Positions 7,713-14,826 of a stretch of DNA of 15,386 nt are shown here, in pieces; the first letter of the stretch is position 1, and every line of letters starts with the position of its first letter. The DNA is taken from assembly GCA_041588495.1 (NCBI GenBank), contig JBFGWM010000039.1, positions 1-15,386 of the forward strand. The letters are read 5' to 3'. The notes below the pieces were generated by a model. That model saw only the letters and a program-made list of their open reading frames with translations, did not search any database and was not told the origin of the DNA. The DNA comes from JBFGWM01 sp041588495. Its GTDB lineage: Bacteria; Pseudomonadota; Gammaproteobacteria; Pseudomonadales; JBFGWM01. Both the position numbers and the translations under genes were made by a program.

Positions 7713-8735
7713 TCAGGGCCCGTAGAGGATCTCCTCGGCCATGCGATTGGCGATCTGGTTGCAGGGTTCGCCCGACTCCCGCGCCCGTTGGAACAGGTTT
7801 TCCAGGGTCTCGCCGATGCGCTCGGTCTTGTCCCGGACACCCTCCTCGCCGACCCCGGAATGGTTCAGGGCCACGAAGATCAGTCCACCCGCGTTGATGA
7901 CGTAATCGGGGGCGTACAGGATCCCCTTCTCGTGCAGGCGCAGGCCGTGGGCATCCTCCATGAGCTGGTTGTTCGCAGACCCCGCGACGATCCTGCAGCG
8001 CAACTGCTTGAGGGTCGCATCGTTGATCACCGCGCCGAGACCGCAGGGTGCGAACACGTCACACTCCACCTCGTAGATGTCGTTGGCCGGCACGCATTCC
8101 GCGCCAAACTCGGCGCAGGCCCGGCGCGCCTTGTCGGCGTCGATATCGCTCACCGTCAGTCGCGCGCCGGCCTCGTGGAGCCGCCGCGCCAGGGGATAGC
8201 CGACGTGACCCACACCCTGCACCGCCACGTGCACACCGTCGAGAGAATCCGCGCCAAGGCGGAACCGCACTGCGGCCTGGATACCGCGGAACACCCCGAG
8301 TGCGGTCCACGGCGACGGGTCGGCCTCCTTGGAGGTGCTGGTCACGTATTTCGTACGCCGTGCGGCGACCGCCATGTCCCGCGTGCTGGTGCCACTGTCG
8401 ACAGCGGTGATATAGCGGCCGTTGAGGGATTCCACGAGGTCGCCGAATGCCGCGAACAGGGCCTCGCGGTCACGAATGGTGTGCGGGCGGCAGATGACCG
8501 CCTTGCCGCCACCGTATTGCATGCCGGCAAGCGCCGACTTGTAGCTCATGCCGCGGGACAGGCGCATCACGTCGCGCACCGCGGCCTCGCTGTTCGGATA
8601 CTCGATGCAGCGGCAGCCGCCGATGGCGGGGCCCAGGCGCGTGTTGTGCAGGGCCACCACCGCGCGCAATCCGGACGCAGGATCGTTGCGGAACACCAGT
8701 TCCTCGTGGCGGTCCTCCTCCATCAGTTCGAACAT
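7713..8735 (-). CDS. Leucine/valine/phenylalanine dehydrogenase family protein, 340 aa
   Basis: This is an NAD(P)-dependent amino acid dehydrogenase of the Glu/Leu/Phe/Val family, closest by eye to leucine dehydrogenase. It would deaminate a branched-chain amino acid to the 2-oxo acid used by the adjacent E1/E2 complex. Seen: HNTRLGPAIGGCR (30-42), MSYKSALAGMQYGGGKAVI (63-81, with the two family lysines Lys66 and Lys78), LNGRYITAVDSGT (104-116, catalytic-type Asp113), a Rossmann motif VQGVGHVG (172-179), VFAPCGLGAVIN (227-238), AGSANNQL (251-258) and YAPDYVINAGG (274-284). The usual AEDVGT here reads AVDSGT. I prefer ATG 8735; a GTG immediately before it (8738) would add one residue. AGG lies 8 nt upstream of the ATG. 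Glutamate dehydrogenase is unlikely given the short length. Substrate preference is inferred. Confidence 0.9.
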   Translation of the reverse strand: MFELMEEDRHEELVFRNDPASGLRAVVALHNTRLGPAIGGCRCIEYPNSEAAVRDVMRLSRGMSYKSALAGMQYGGGKAVICRPHTIRDREALFAAFGDLVESLNGRYITAVDSGTSTRDMAVAARRTKYVTSTSKEADPSPWTALGVFRGIQAAVRFRLGADSLDGVHVAVQGVGHVGYPLARRLHEAGARLTVSDIDADKARRACAEFGAECVPANDIYEVECDVFAPCGLGAVINDATLKQLRCRIVAGSANNQLMEDAHGLRLHEKGILYAPDYVINAGGLIFVALNHSGVGEEGVRDKTERIGETLENLFQRARESGEPCNQIANRMAEEILYGP

Positions 8736-8767
8736 CACGGCAGCCTGCTACAGCGGTCCTTTCAACC

Positions 8768-8773
8768 AGTATA
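8768..8773 (-). promoter_or_regulatory. Candidate -10 box (TATACT) for the leucine-dehydrogenase-like gene
   Basis: On the minus strand, TATACT (8773-8768) matches the -10 consensus at five of six bases. It lies 32 nt before ATG 8735, in the 74-bp gap after the sortase stop. The -35 at 17-18 bp is weak. It suggests that the metabolic genes can be transcribed independently of the sortase operon upstream. Confidence 0.4.
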
Positions 8774-8809
8774 GGCAGGGGCATTGGCGATCCGGTATCC
8801 CCGCGCGAT

Positions 8810-9421
8810 TTACGCCCGGCCGCTCGCGTCGTTGCCGGGAACCGCCACTGCCTCGACGACATAGCGTAGCGGGCCGCCGGGACGCAGCGCGTCGAAGGGG
8901 TAACAGGTGACCAGGGTGAGCATGGGGTTGCCGGGATCCAGGGCCAGCCGGTGGTGGCGGATGTCGGCCACCGTCGCGCCAACCACGCGGTATTCCGACC
9001 ACGCGCCGGAAGCGGACTGCAGACGCAGGCGGTCCCCCGGCGCGAGGTCGCGCAGGAACCGGAAGTGGGTGTCCCGGTGGCCACCGATAATGACCGTGCC
9101 CGGCGCACCGGGCACGGCGCTGCCGTCCTGGTGACCCGGACCGAAGGCCAGGGTGCGGCCCGTGCTCCCGGCAAGCACCAGCAGGCGCACGTCGTGGGCT
9201 TCCGATTCCAAGCGCGCCACGGGCCAGGTGTCCGCCCACGGCCAGGGTCGCACCGAACCCGCACCGGCCAGGGTCGCGGTCCAGGCGCCTTCCAGAAGCA
9301 CCTGGGCCAGCCAGGCCTTGGCGTGAATCCAGGCGCCGCTGGCCATGGACAGGCACCCCGCGATGAGCAGCGCGGCCGCAAAGCCGGAAACCGCGCGCCC
9401 TGCCGATGCCGTGGCGTTCAT
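8810..9421 (-). CDS. Class GN (marine proteobacterial type) sortase, 203 aa
   Basis: A sortase is a membrane-anchored cysteine transpeptidase that cleaves a C-terminal sorting motif and joins the protein to an acceptor. An N-terminal hydrophobic segment (about 11-31) would anchor it with the catalytic domain in the periplasm. The triad is visible: His115 in GGHRDTHF (113-120), Cys173 in TLVTCYPF (169-176) and Arg186 in GGPLRYVV (182-189), 13 residues after the Cys as in classical sortases. ATG 9421 overlaps the stop of the target gene by 4 bp (ATGA), so the two are translationally coupled. The same frame stays open far upstream (to about 10699), but that part is an out-of-frame reading of the target gene. 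The short length and Gram-negative context fit the dedicated one-sortase/one-target class. The acceptor in a Gram-negative envelope is unknown. Confidence 0.93.
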   Translation of the reverse strand: MNATASAGRAVSGFAAALLIAGCLSMASGAWIHAKAWLAQVLLEGAWTATLAGAGSVRPWPWADTWPVARLESEAHDVRLLVLAGSTGRTLAFGPGHQDGSAVPGAPGTVIIGGHRDTHFRFLRDLAPGDRLRLQSASGAWSEYRVVGATVADIRHHRLALDPGNPMLTLVTCYPFDALRPGGPLRYVVEAVAVPGNDASGRA

Positions 9422-11730
9422 GCCGTCAGCGCCCGCGGCACGCCGCCGCGTCGCCGTGCGAGGAGCAGCAGGCAGCCCGCGAGCAACAGCGCGACACCGA
9501 TCAGCATGCGCTGCCCGGCGGGCGTCGCGCTGCGCGGGAACCCGGCCTGCTGGCTGCCCTTGGGCATGCGGTTGGCCAGCAGGCGCTCCTTGAGCTTCTG
9601 GTCCCCGGGACGCACCGGTGTGCGGTCCACGGCGACGAAGCTGGTATAGGGCGTCACCAGGCGGTGCCGGAGGGCGATGGCAAGGGTCTCGTTGCGGACT
9701 TCTTCCGGGGTCTGCTGGCGGCGTCGCAGGCGGTCGGCGAGGACCGCGATCTTGCGCCGCGCCCACAGGGTGCCCACGCCATTCTGGTGCGGCACTTTGA
9801 CGGCGCCGTGGCGGGGTTCCGCACCGCCACCGCGGGAGGCGATCGGCTCGATGCGGCGTCCCTTCCCGGACGTGCGCAGTTCCCGGTGCCACGGCGTCTG
9901 CCCCGACTGGCCGGAGATCTCCACCCGGGCCGGCGGACGCTCCAGGCGCGCGGTCAGGATGACGGGCTCGCCGTGGTAAAGGTCGCTGATCCGCTGCGGC
10001 CACATCTCGACTTCGCCGGCACCCTCCCAGGTGGCGCGGATGTCGGTGACCAGCGGATGCTGGATCTTGCGGAACAGTTCCTCCATGCGTGTCTTCACCT
10101 CGGCCTCCTCGCCGATGTAGACCGGGGTCCCGCGACCAAACTCGACTGCCTTGCGCATGAAGTGGCTGTTCGGCGCCGATCCGATGCCGACCATGAACAG
10201 GCGTGATTCGGCGAGGTGGGCGTCGATGATGCGGAACAGGGCATCCTCGTTGCCCACGCTGCCGTCGGTGATGAAAATCACCTGGCGCAGGAAACCCTCG
10301 GGTGCGGATCCCGATAATGCCGCCTGCAGGGGGCCTGCCATCTGGGTGCCGCCGTTGGCCTTCAGGCCGCGCACCCAGGAGCGCGCCAGGAGCCGCGAGC
10401 GTGCATTGATCTCCACCGGGCTCCGAAACAGCGTGTCGAAGTCCGAATCGAACTCGATGATGTTGAAACGGTCGCCCGGGTTCAGGCGCTCGAGCGCCAG
10501 CAACAGGGCCTCGCGCGCCTGGATGATGGAAGTGCCGGCCATGGACCCGGAGGTGTCGATGACGAAGATCACCTCGCGCGGCTGGCGCACCTCGCCACGG
10601 GCCTGGGGCGGCATCAGCATCACCAGCGCGTAGGTATGCCCGTCCAGTTGCTCGGTGAATACCGCGGCGCCCGGTGCATCGCCGACCCGCGGGGTCCATT
10701 CCAGAAGGAAATCCCGATCCATGGGGACTTTCCCGGAATCCAGTTCAAAAACATGGGTATCGCCCTCCTGACGGGTGCGGATCGGGTGATAGACACTGGC
10801 GAAGCTCTGCAGAGGAAAGCCCGTCTCGACCTGCCCGCGGATGCTCGCCATGTGGGTGGTCTCCGGCATGTCGTAAGCCTGCGGCGGGGTGATCCGCGAG
10901 GCGTCGGCGACCTCGGTGGTATCCGCCGCCCAACCGTTGCCGCTCACCACGTGGGTGCCCTCGCGCTCCGCCTCCGGCAGTGCCGCACCGGGAATGAAGC
11001 GCGGCGTCAGGGTCAGCGGCAAGCGGATGCGGAAGCGGCCTTCCTCGTAGGCGAGGGTCTGCAGGTAACGGATTTCCACCATGATCGTCTCGCCGGGACC
11101 GATGTTGGCCACCGAGGTGGTGAACAGGTTGGGGCGCTCCTGCTCGACCAGGCTGGTCCGCTTCCCCTCGGCACGCGCCTTCTCGTAGGTCTTGCGCGCC
11201 TGGCTGCGCTCCTGGATCTCGCCGACGATGATGCGTTCGCCGACGCGCATCTCCATGTGATTGACCGCCGAGTCCTCCGGCAGCGGGAAGACGTAGACAC
11301 CTTCCAGCCAGTCGCCGCCCTCGTTGCGGAAACCCTGGCGCACGGTCACCTGGGCGACCATCCCGGTGACCTGGATCGAGACATCGGTATCGAGGCGCGG
11401 CGCCTCGCGGAACAACCCCGCCTGGGGCGTGCGAAACAGGAGACTGCCGGTTTTCGCATCGCCCGGGCGCACCAGGTGGGGCATCTCGCCACCCGGCTCG
11501 CTTGCGGCTTCGCCCCCGCTCTCGGCGGCCGCGACTCCGGGAACCAGCCAGATCAGCAGCGCGAAAAGGGACAGCATGCACAGGGCGCGGCCGCGAAAGC
11601 CGATGCGGCGCAGGTTGCGCGGTCTTCCCTGGCGGTCGCGGCGACCGGGCGGGCTGTCGGGACGGCGACGACGACGGCGGGTGGGGTGACGGCTGGCGTG
11701 GTACTCGGGGCAAGGGTCGGCGGTGTGCAT
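9418..11730 (-). CDS. Sortase target protein with VIT and VWA domains, 770 aa
   Basis: This matches the family called marine proteobacterial sortase target protein. Order: an Arg-rich n-region (1-50), hydrophobic signal segment MLSLFALLIWLVPGVAAA (52-69), VIT domain (about 98-227, including VQVTVRQGFRNEG-like strands and EKARAEGKRTSLVEQERPNLF), VWA domain (about 385-550) with a complete MIDAS set (DTSGS 392-396, Thr462 in GGTQMAG, Asp489 in TDGS), a C-terminal region, then sorting tail FPRSATP (731-737), a membrane segment (741-758) and basic RRR (759-761). Export followed by sortase processing is expected; the VWA domain suggests divalent-metal-dependent protein or matrix binding. I chose ATG 11730 because GGGAG (11744-11740) lies 9 nt upstream; ATG 11784 would add 18 residues. 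The motif differs from LPxTG-like consensus. The gene is coupled to the sortase gene by a 4-bp overlap. Confidence 0.93.
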   Translation of the reverse strand: MHTADPCPEYHASRHPTRRRRRRPDSPPGRRDRQGRPRNLRRIGFRGRALCMLSLFALLIWLVPGVAAAESGGEAASEPGGEMPHLVRPGDAKTGSLLFRTPQAGLFREAPRLDTDVSIQVTGMVAQVTVRQGFRNEGGDWLEGVYVFPLPEDSAVNHMEMRVGERIIVGEIQERSQARKTYEKARAEGKRTSLVEQERPNLFTTSVANIGPGETIMVEIRYLQTLAYEEGRFRIRLPLTLTPRFIPGAALPEAEREGTHVVSGNGWAADTTEVADASRITPPQAYDMPETTHMASIRGQVETGFPLQSFASVYHPIRTRQEGDTHVFELDSGKVPMDRDFLLEWTPRVGDAPGAAVFTEQLDGHTYALVMLMPPQARGEVRQPREVIFVIDTSGSMAGTSIIQAREALLLALERLNPGDRFNIIEFDSDFDTLFRSPVEINARSRLLARSWVRGLKANGGTQMAGPLQAALSGSAPEGFLRQVIFITDGSVGNEDALFRIIDAHLAESRLFMVGIGSAPNSHFMRKAVEFGRGTPVYIGEEAEVKTRMEELFRKIQHPLVTDIRATWEGAGEVEMWPQRISDLYHGEPVILTARLERPPARVEISGQSGQTPWHRELRTSGKGRRIEPIASRGGGAEPRHGAVKVPHQNGVGTLWARRKIAVLADRLRRRQQTPEEVRNETLAIALRHRLVTPYTSFVAVDRTPVRPGDQKLKERLLANRMPKGSQQAGFPRSATPAGQRMLIGVALLLAGCLLLLARRRGGVPRALTA

Positions 11731-11878
11731 GTGCGTGAACTCCCGTGATTGTGATGACCCGTTTCCGTGTGGGTCACCTACCATTCAAGGGGCCAAAGCT
11801 GGCGCACCGCGGGACACAATATGGAATTGGCGTGAACTAAAATGGTAAATTGTGGCGCATGGACGCGGGAGCCAGCGC
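11731..11878. promoter_or_regulatory. Divergent control region of the sortase system
   Basis: This 148-bp intergenic region sits between the target/sortase genes (leftward) and pdsR-pdsS (rightward). An AT-rich patch (11818-11851) contains TAAAAT (11838-11843), a five-of-six -10 candidate about 36 nt before pdsR. Two exact copies of GCGTGAACT occur at 11733-11741 and 11830-11838. An inverted repeat TGACCC-N10-GGGTCA spans 11755-11776. These could be sites for PdsR, which by family precedent would regulate its neighbouring operon; this is inference. No promoter with two good hexamers stands out on either strand. GGGAG at 11867-11871, 7 nt before ATG 11879, is the pdsR ribosome binding site. 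Confidence 0.5.
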
Positions 11879-12577
11879 ATGGGTCGCCAGATCGCCATCG
11901 TCGAAGATGAACCGGTCATCGGTCAGAACTACCGGGAAATCCTCGAACGCAACGGCTATGCCGTCAGCGTTTATTGCAGCCGGCCCGAGGCCCTCGCGGC
12001 GTTCCGCAAGAAGCTGCCGGAACTCGCCATCATCGACGTCGGTCTTGGCGACGAGGTGGAGGGCGGCTTCGAACTGTGCCGTGAACTGCGCGGCATGGCG
12101 CGTCACCTCCCCATCATTTTTCTCACCGCGCGGGACAGCGAGTTCGACGCCATCTCCGGACTGCGCCTGGGCGCCGACGACTACCTGACCAAGGACATCA
12201 GCCTTGAGCACCTCGTCGCGCGCATCGTTGCCCTGTTCCGGCGACTCGAGGCGATACGCGAGCCTGAGTCGAGCAGCGAGGTACTGCAGCGCGACCACCT
12301 GGTGCTCGACACCGCGCGCATGACGGCAACCTGGATGGACCAGTTCGTGCCGCTGACCCTGACCGAGTTCTGGCTGGTGCACGCCCTCGCCCTGCACCCG
12401 GGCCACGTGAAGAGCCGCCAGCAGCTGATGGATGCCGCCAACGCGGTGCTGGATGACAACACCATCACCTCCCACGTGAAGCGCATCCGCAAGAAGTTCC
12501 TCGAGATCGATCCGGAATTCTCCGCGATCGAAACCAGTTACGGTTTCGGCTACCGCTGGAACCCCGCGAAAAGTTGA
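11879..12577 (+). CDS. pdsR: Dedicated sortase system response regulator PdsR, 232 aa
   Basis: An OmpR-type response regulator with an N-terminal receiver domain (1-120): acidic pocket Glu9/Asp10 in IVEDEP, phosphoacceptor Asp53 in LAIIDVGLGD, Thr83 in FLTARD and Lys105 in GADDYLTKD. A C-terminal winged-helix DNA-binding domain (about 136-228) includes LTLTEFWLVHAL, NTITSHVKRIRKKF (recognition helix region) and the terminal wing IETSYGFGYRW. ATG 11879 was chosen over GTG 11852 because GGGAG lies 7 nt upstream. It overlaps pdsS by 4 bp and diverges from the sortase target/sortase pair. The product is expected to receive phosphate from PdsS and control the sortase genes or another regulon. The assignment to this subfamily rests on its partner kinase and the neighbouring sortase, as well as sequence. 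Confidence 0.93.
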   Translation: MGRQIAIVEDEPVIGQNYREILERNGYAVSVYCSRPEALAAFRKKLPELAIIDVGLGDEVEGGFELCRELRGMARHLPIIFLTARDSEFDAISGLRLGADDYLTKDISLEHLVARIVALFRRLEAIREPESSSEVLQRDHLVLDTARMTATWMDQFVPLTLTEFWLVHALALHPGHVKSRQQLMDAANAVLDDNTITSHVKRIRKKFLEIDPEFSAIETSYGFGYRWNPAKS

Positions 12578-14703
12578 GCCTCCGCACTCAGCTCCTGATT
12601 GTCAGCCTGCTGACCCTTGCCCTGCCCTGGGCCGGCTGCCAGTACGTGCGGGAAATGGAAGGCGTGCTGCGCAAGGGCCAGGAAGACTCGCTGCTGGCCA
12701 CGGCACGCGCCATCACCCACGTGCTGGCCAACCAGCCCGAGGCCCTGTACCGCTATCCGGAGCACATGCGCCAGCTCGGCGACACCGAGCTCGACGTGTA
12801 CGCGCACCAGTTGCAGGACCCGATCACCATCGACGGTTTCGCCGATGATTGGGAACCCTTTCGCCACGACTTCGTCGCGCTGCCGATGCGCGGACTCCGC
12901 GACCCGTATCCGTCGCTTCCGGAACAGGAGGGCCGCGTCCGGTACATCGCCGGAGTCGATGCCGAGGACCTCTACCTCTTCGTCTATGTCGAGGACCCCG
13001 GCGAGGTGCTCTACCACAACCCGACCCGTGACGGCACGGCAAACGGTGATCACCTGATGCTCCACCTGCGCTCGGAGGGGCGCGACGTCGAACGCTACTG
13101 GATCCGTACCGCGGCCCCGGGGGATCTTCACGCGGTTCGCGAGACCGGGCCCCAGCAACGCCGCCGGGTGCGCCAGGAACGGCGCATCCGCGGACACTGG
13201 CAACCGCATGCCACGGGTTACCAGGTGGAACTGCGCGTCCCGCTGTCCATGCTCGGTCCGGAGTTCGGCTTCACGATCATGGACATGGAAGCCGACGAGG
13301 GCGGGAGCCGGTACCAGGCGGCCTGGTCGGGAACAGTCGTACCCGAGTTCCAGGCGCCGCTTGGCTACCTGATCTATCCGCCGCCGATCCTGTCCCGCCT
13401 GCTGGAGCCCTTCCGCCAGCCGGGTCTCAAGGTGCGGGTCACCGACCGCTCCGGGCGCCTGCTGGCCAGCCTCGGACAGTTGTCCCTCTCTGACTGGCTC
13501 GGCGCCTTCGACGACACCGCGCCGCGACTGCAACTGCACGACTTCTACCGCGCCATCCTCGACACCGTGCCGCGCAAGCACCTCATCTACCTCGAACAGA
13601 ACGGGCGCCTGCGGGGCACCTTCATCGAGGCCACGCTGCTCGGCCAGGAGCAGGCCATCTGGCGCCGCCAGGCCGATGCCCGCAAGGCCATCATCGCGGT
13701 GGCGCACCCGGTGGCGGGCGCGGAGCGCGTCCTCGGCGCGGTGATCCTGGAGCAGTCGAGCGACGCGGTGCTGACCCTGACCAACCACGCGATCACCCAG
13801 CTGTTCAACACCACCTTCCTGGCCATCGGCCTGGCCATCGCCGGCCTGCTCGGCTTCGCCACCATCCTGTCGTTACGCATCCGCCGGCTGCGTGACGCCA
13901 CCGAGCGCAGCGTGACCTCCGAGGGCGAGATCCACCACGAACTGATCCCCGTGGGCACCGGGGACGAACTCGGCGACCTCTCGCGCAGCTTCGCCTCCCT
14001 GCTGCGTCGCCTGGACGATTACAACAATTACCTGCAGACACTGGCCTCCAAGCTTTCCCACGAACTGCGCACACCGCTCGCAGTGGTCAGCTCCTCGCTG
14101 GAGAACCTCGAACAGGAAACCCTGTCGGAACAGGCCCGCATCTGTTCCCAGCGGGCCCGCGAGGGCACCGGCCGCCTGCGCGCAATCCTCACCGCGCTCA
14201 GCGAGGCGACCCGCGTGGAGCAGAGCATCCAGGCCACCGAGCCGGAACCCTTCGACCTGCGCGAGGTCGCGGAGGGCAGCGTGCACTCCTACCAGGCGGT
14301 GTTCCCCGCCCACCGCTTCCGCTTCGTGGCGCCTGACCGGCCCTGCCCGATGACCGGCTCTCCGGACTTGATCGTGCAGATGCTCGACAAGCTGGTCGAC
14401 AACGCCGCGGACTTCTGTCCCGAGGAGGGCTGGATCGAGATCGCTCTGGAGCGCGAACGCGGCCAGTACCGGCTCAGCGTGGCCAACGAGGGACCCGCGC
14501 TGCCGGAGCACATGCAGGAGCAACTCTTCGACCAATTGGTCTCGGTGCGGGAGAAACGCGGCGACAGCCCGCACCTCGGCCTCGGCCTGTACATCGTCAA
14601 ACTGATTGCCGAGCACCATGGCGGCAGCATCTCGGCCCACAACCTGCCGGATGCGTCCGGCGTCGAGTTCCAGGTCGTGCTTCCGGCCCGCCAGACACGC
14701 TAG
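12574..14703 (+). CDS. pdsS: Dedicated sortase system histidine kinase PdsS, 709 aa
   Basis: An inner-membrane sensor kinase. TTG 12574 overlaps the pdsR stop (TTGA) and yields MSLRTQLLIVSLLTLALPWA, a basic start plus the first membrane segment (about 6-21), followed by the family-typical GCQYVREME. The extracytoplasmic region (about 30-410) contains residues 82-270 resembling a family-9 carbohydrate-binding/DOMON-like beta sandwich (ITIDGFADDWEPF 84-96, DLYLFVYVED 132-141, NGDHLMLHLR 157-166, YQVELRVPLSML 216-227). A second membrane segment (413-434) leads to HAMP (about 434-485), an H-box KLSHELRTP with His496, N-box LDKLVDNAADF (Asn610), then NEG (638-640) and GLGL (669-672) of the ATPase domain. 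The long sensor and kinase core appear intact. It is translated together with PdsR. The ligand is unknown; sugar or envelope glycan sensing is a hypothesis based on the fold resemblance only. Confidence 0.93.
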   Translation: MSLRTQLLIVSLLTLALPWAGCQYVREMEGVLRKGQEDSLLATARAITHVLANQPEALYRYPEHMRQLGDTELDVYAHQLQDPITIDGFADDWEPFRHDFVALPMRGLRDPYPSLPEQEGRVRYIAGVDAEDLYLFVYVEDPGEVLYHNPTRDGTANGDHLMLHLRSEGRDVERYWIRTAAPGDLHAVRETGPQQRRRVRQERRIRGHWQPHATGYQVELRVPLSMLGPEFGFTIMDMEADEGGSRYQAAWSGTVVPEFQAPLGYLIYPPPILSRLLEPFRQPGLKVRVTDRSGRLLASLGQLSLSDWLGAFDDTAPRLQLHDFYRAILDTVPRKHLIYLEQNGRLRGTFIEATLLGQEQAIWRRQADARKAIIAVAHPVAGAERVLGAVILEQSSDAVLTLTNHAITQLFNTTFLAIGLAIAGLLGFATILSLRIRRLRDATERSVTSEGEIHHELIPVGTGDELGDLSRSFASLLRRLDDYNNYLQTLASKLSHELRTPLAVVSSSLENLEQETLSEQARICSQRAREGTGRLRAILTALSEATRVEQSIQATEPEPFDLREVAEGSVHSYQAVFPAHRFRFVAPDRPCPMTGSPDLIVQMLDKLVDNAADFCPEEGWIEIALERERGQYRLSVANEGPALPEHMQEQLFDQLVSVREKRGDSPHLGLGLYIVKLIAEHHGGSISAHNLPDASGVEFQVVLPARQTR

Positions 14704-14826
14704 TTCAGCCTGTGTTCAGGCGGATATGATTACAAGTAATGCAGATACTCGTTAATATGCTGGGTGCCCGGCGGATATGGGTATTGCCGTGCATCCAGGC
14801 ACATCGGTGAAGGGAGAAGGCTCGAC
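14704..14826 (+). promoter_or_regulatory. Gap upstream of the hydrolase gene with candidate promoter
   Basis: This 123-bp region starts with a weak hairpin (GCCTG-TGTT-CAGGC, 14708-14721, no T-tract) after the pdsS stop. It contains an AT-rich stretch (14724-14760) with TAATAT (14753-14758) and overlapping TATGCT (14756-14761), about 70 nt before the hydrolase start. TTACAA at 14730-14735 is 17 bp before TAATAT but a poor -35. A promoter here is likely from composition; the exact elements are uncertain. Confidence 0.35.

Noticed and set aside
7479..8774. 431-codon plus-strand open frame opposite the leucine-dehydrogenase-like gene
   Set aside because: Antisense shadow; the minus-strand product carries the full set of family motifs.
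9422..10699. Long upstream extension of the sortase reading frame (open for over 600 codons)
   Set aside because: The extension lies inside the target gene in another frame and is Arg/Gly/Pro-rich nonsense. The sortase begins at ATG 9421, overlapping the target stop by 4 bp.
12550..13788. 412-codon minus-strand open frame opposite pdsS
   Set aside because: Antisense shadow within a gene whose sensor and kinase motifs are continuous.
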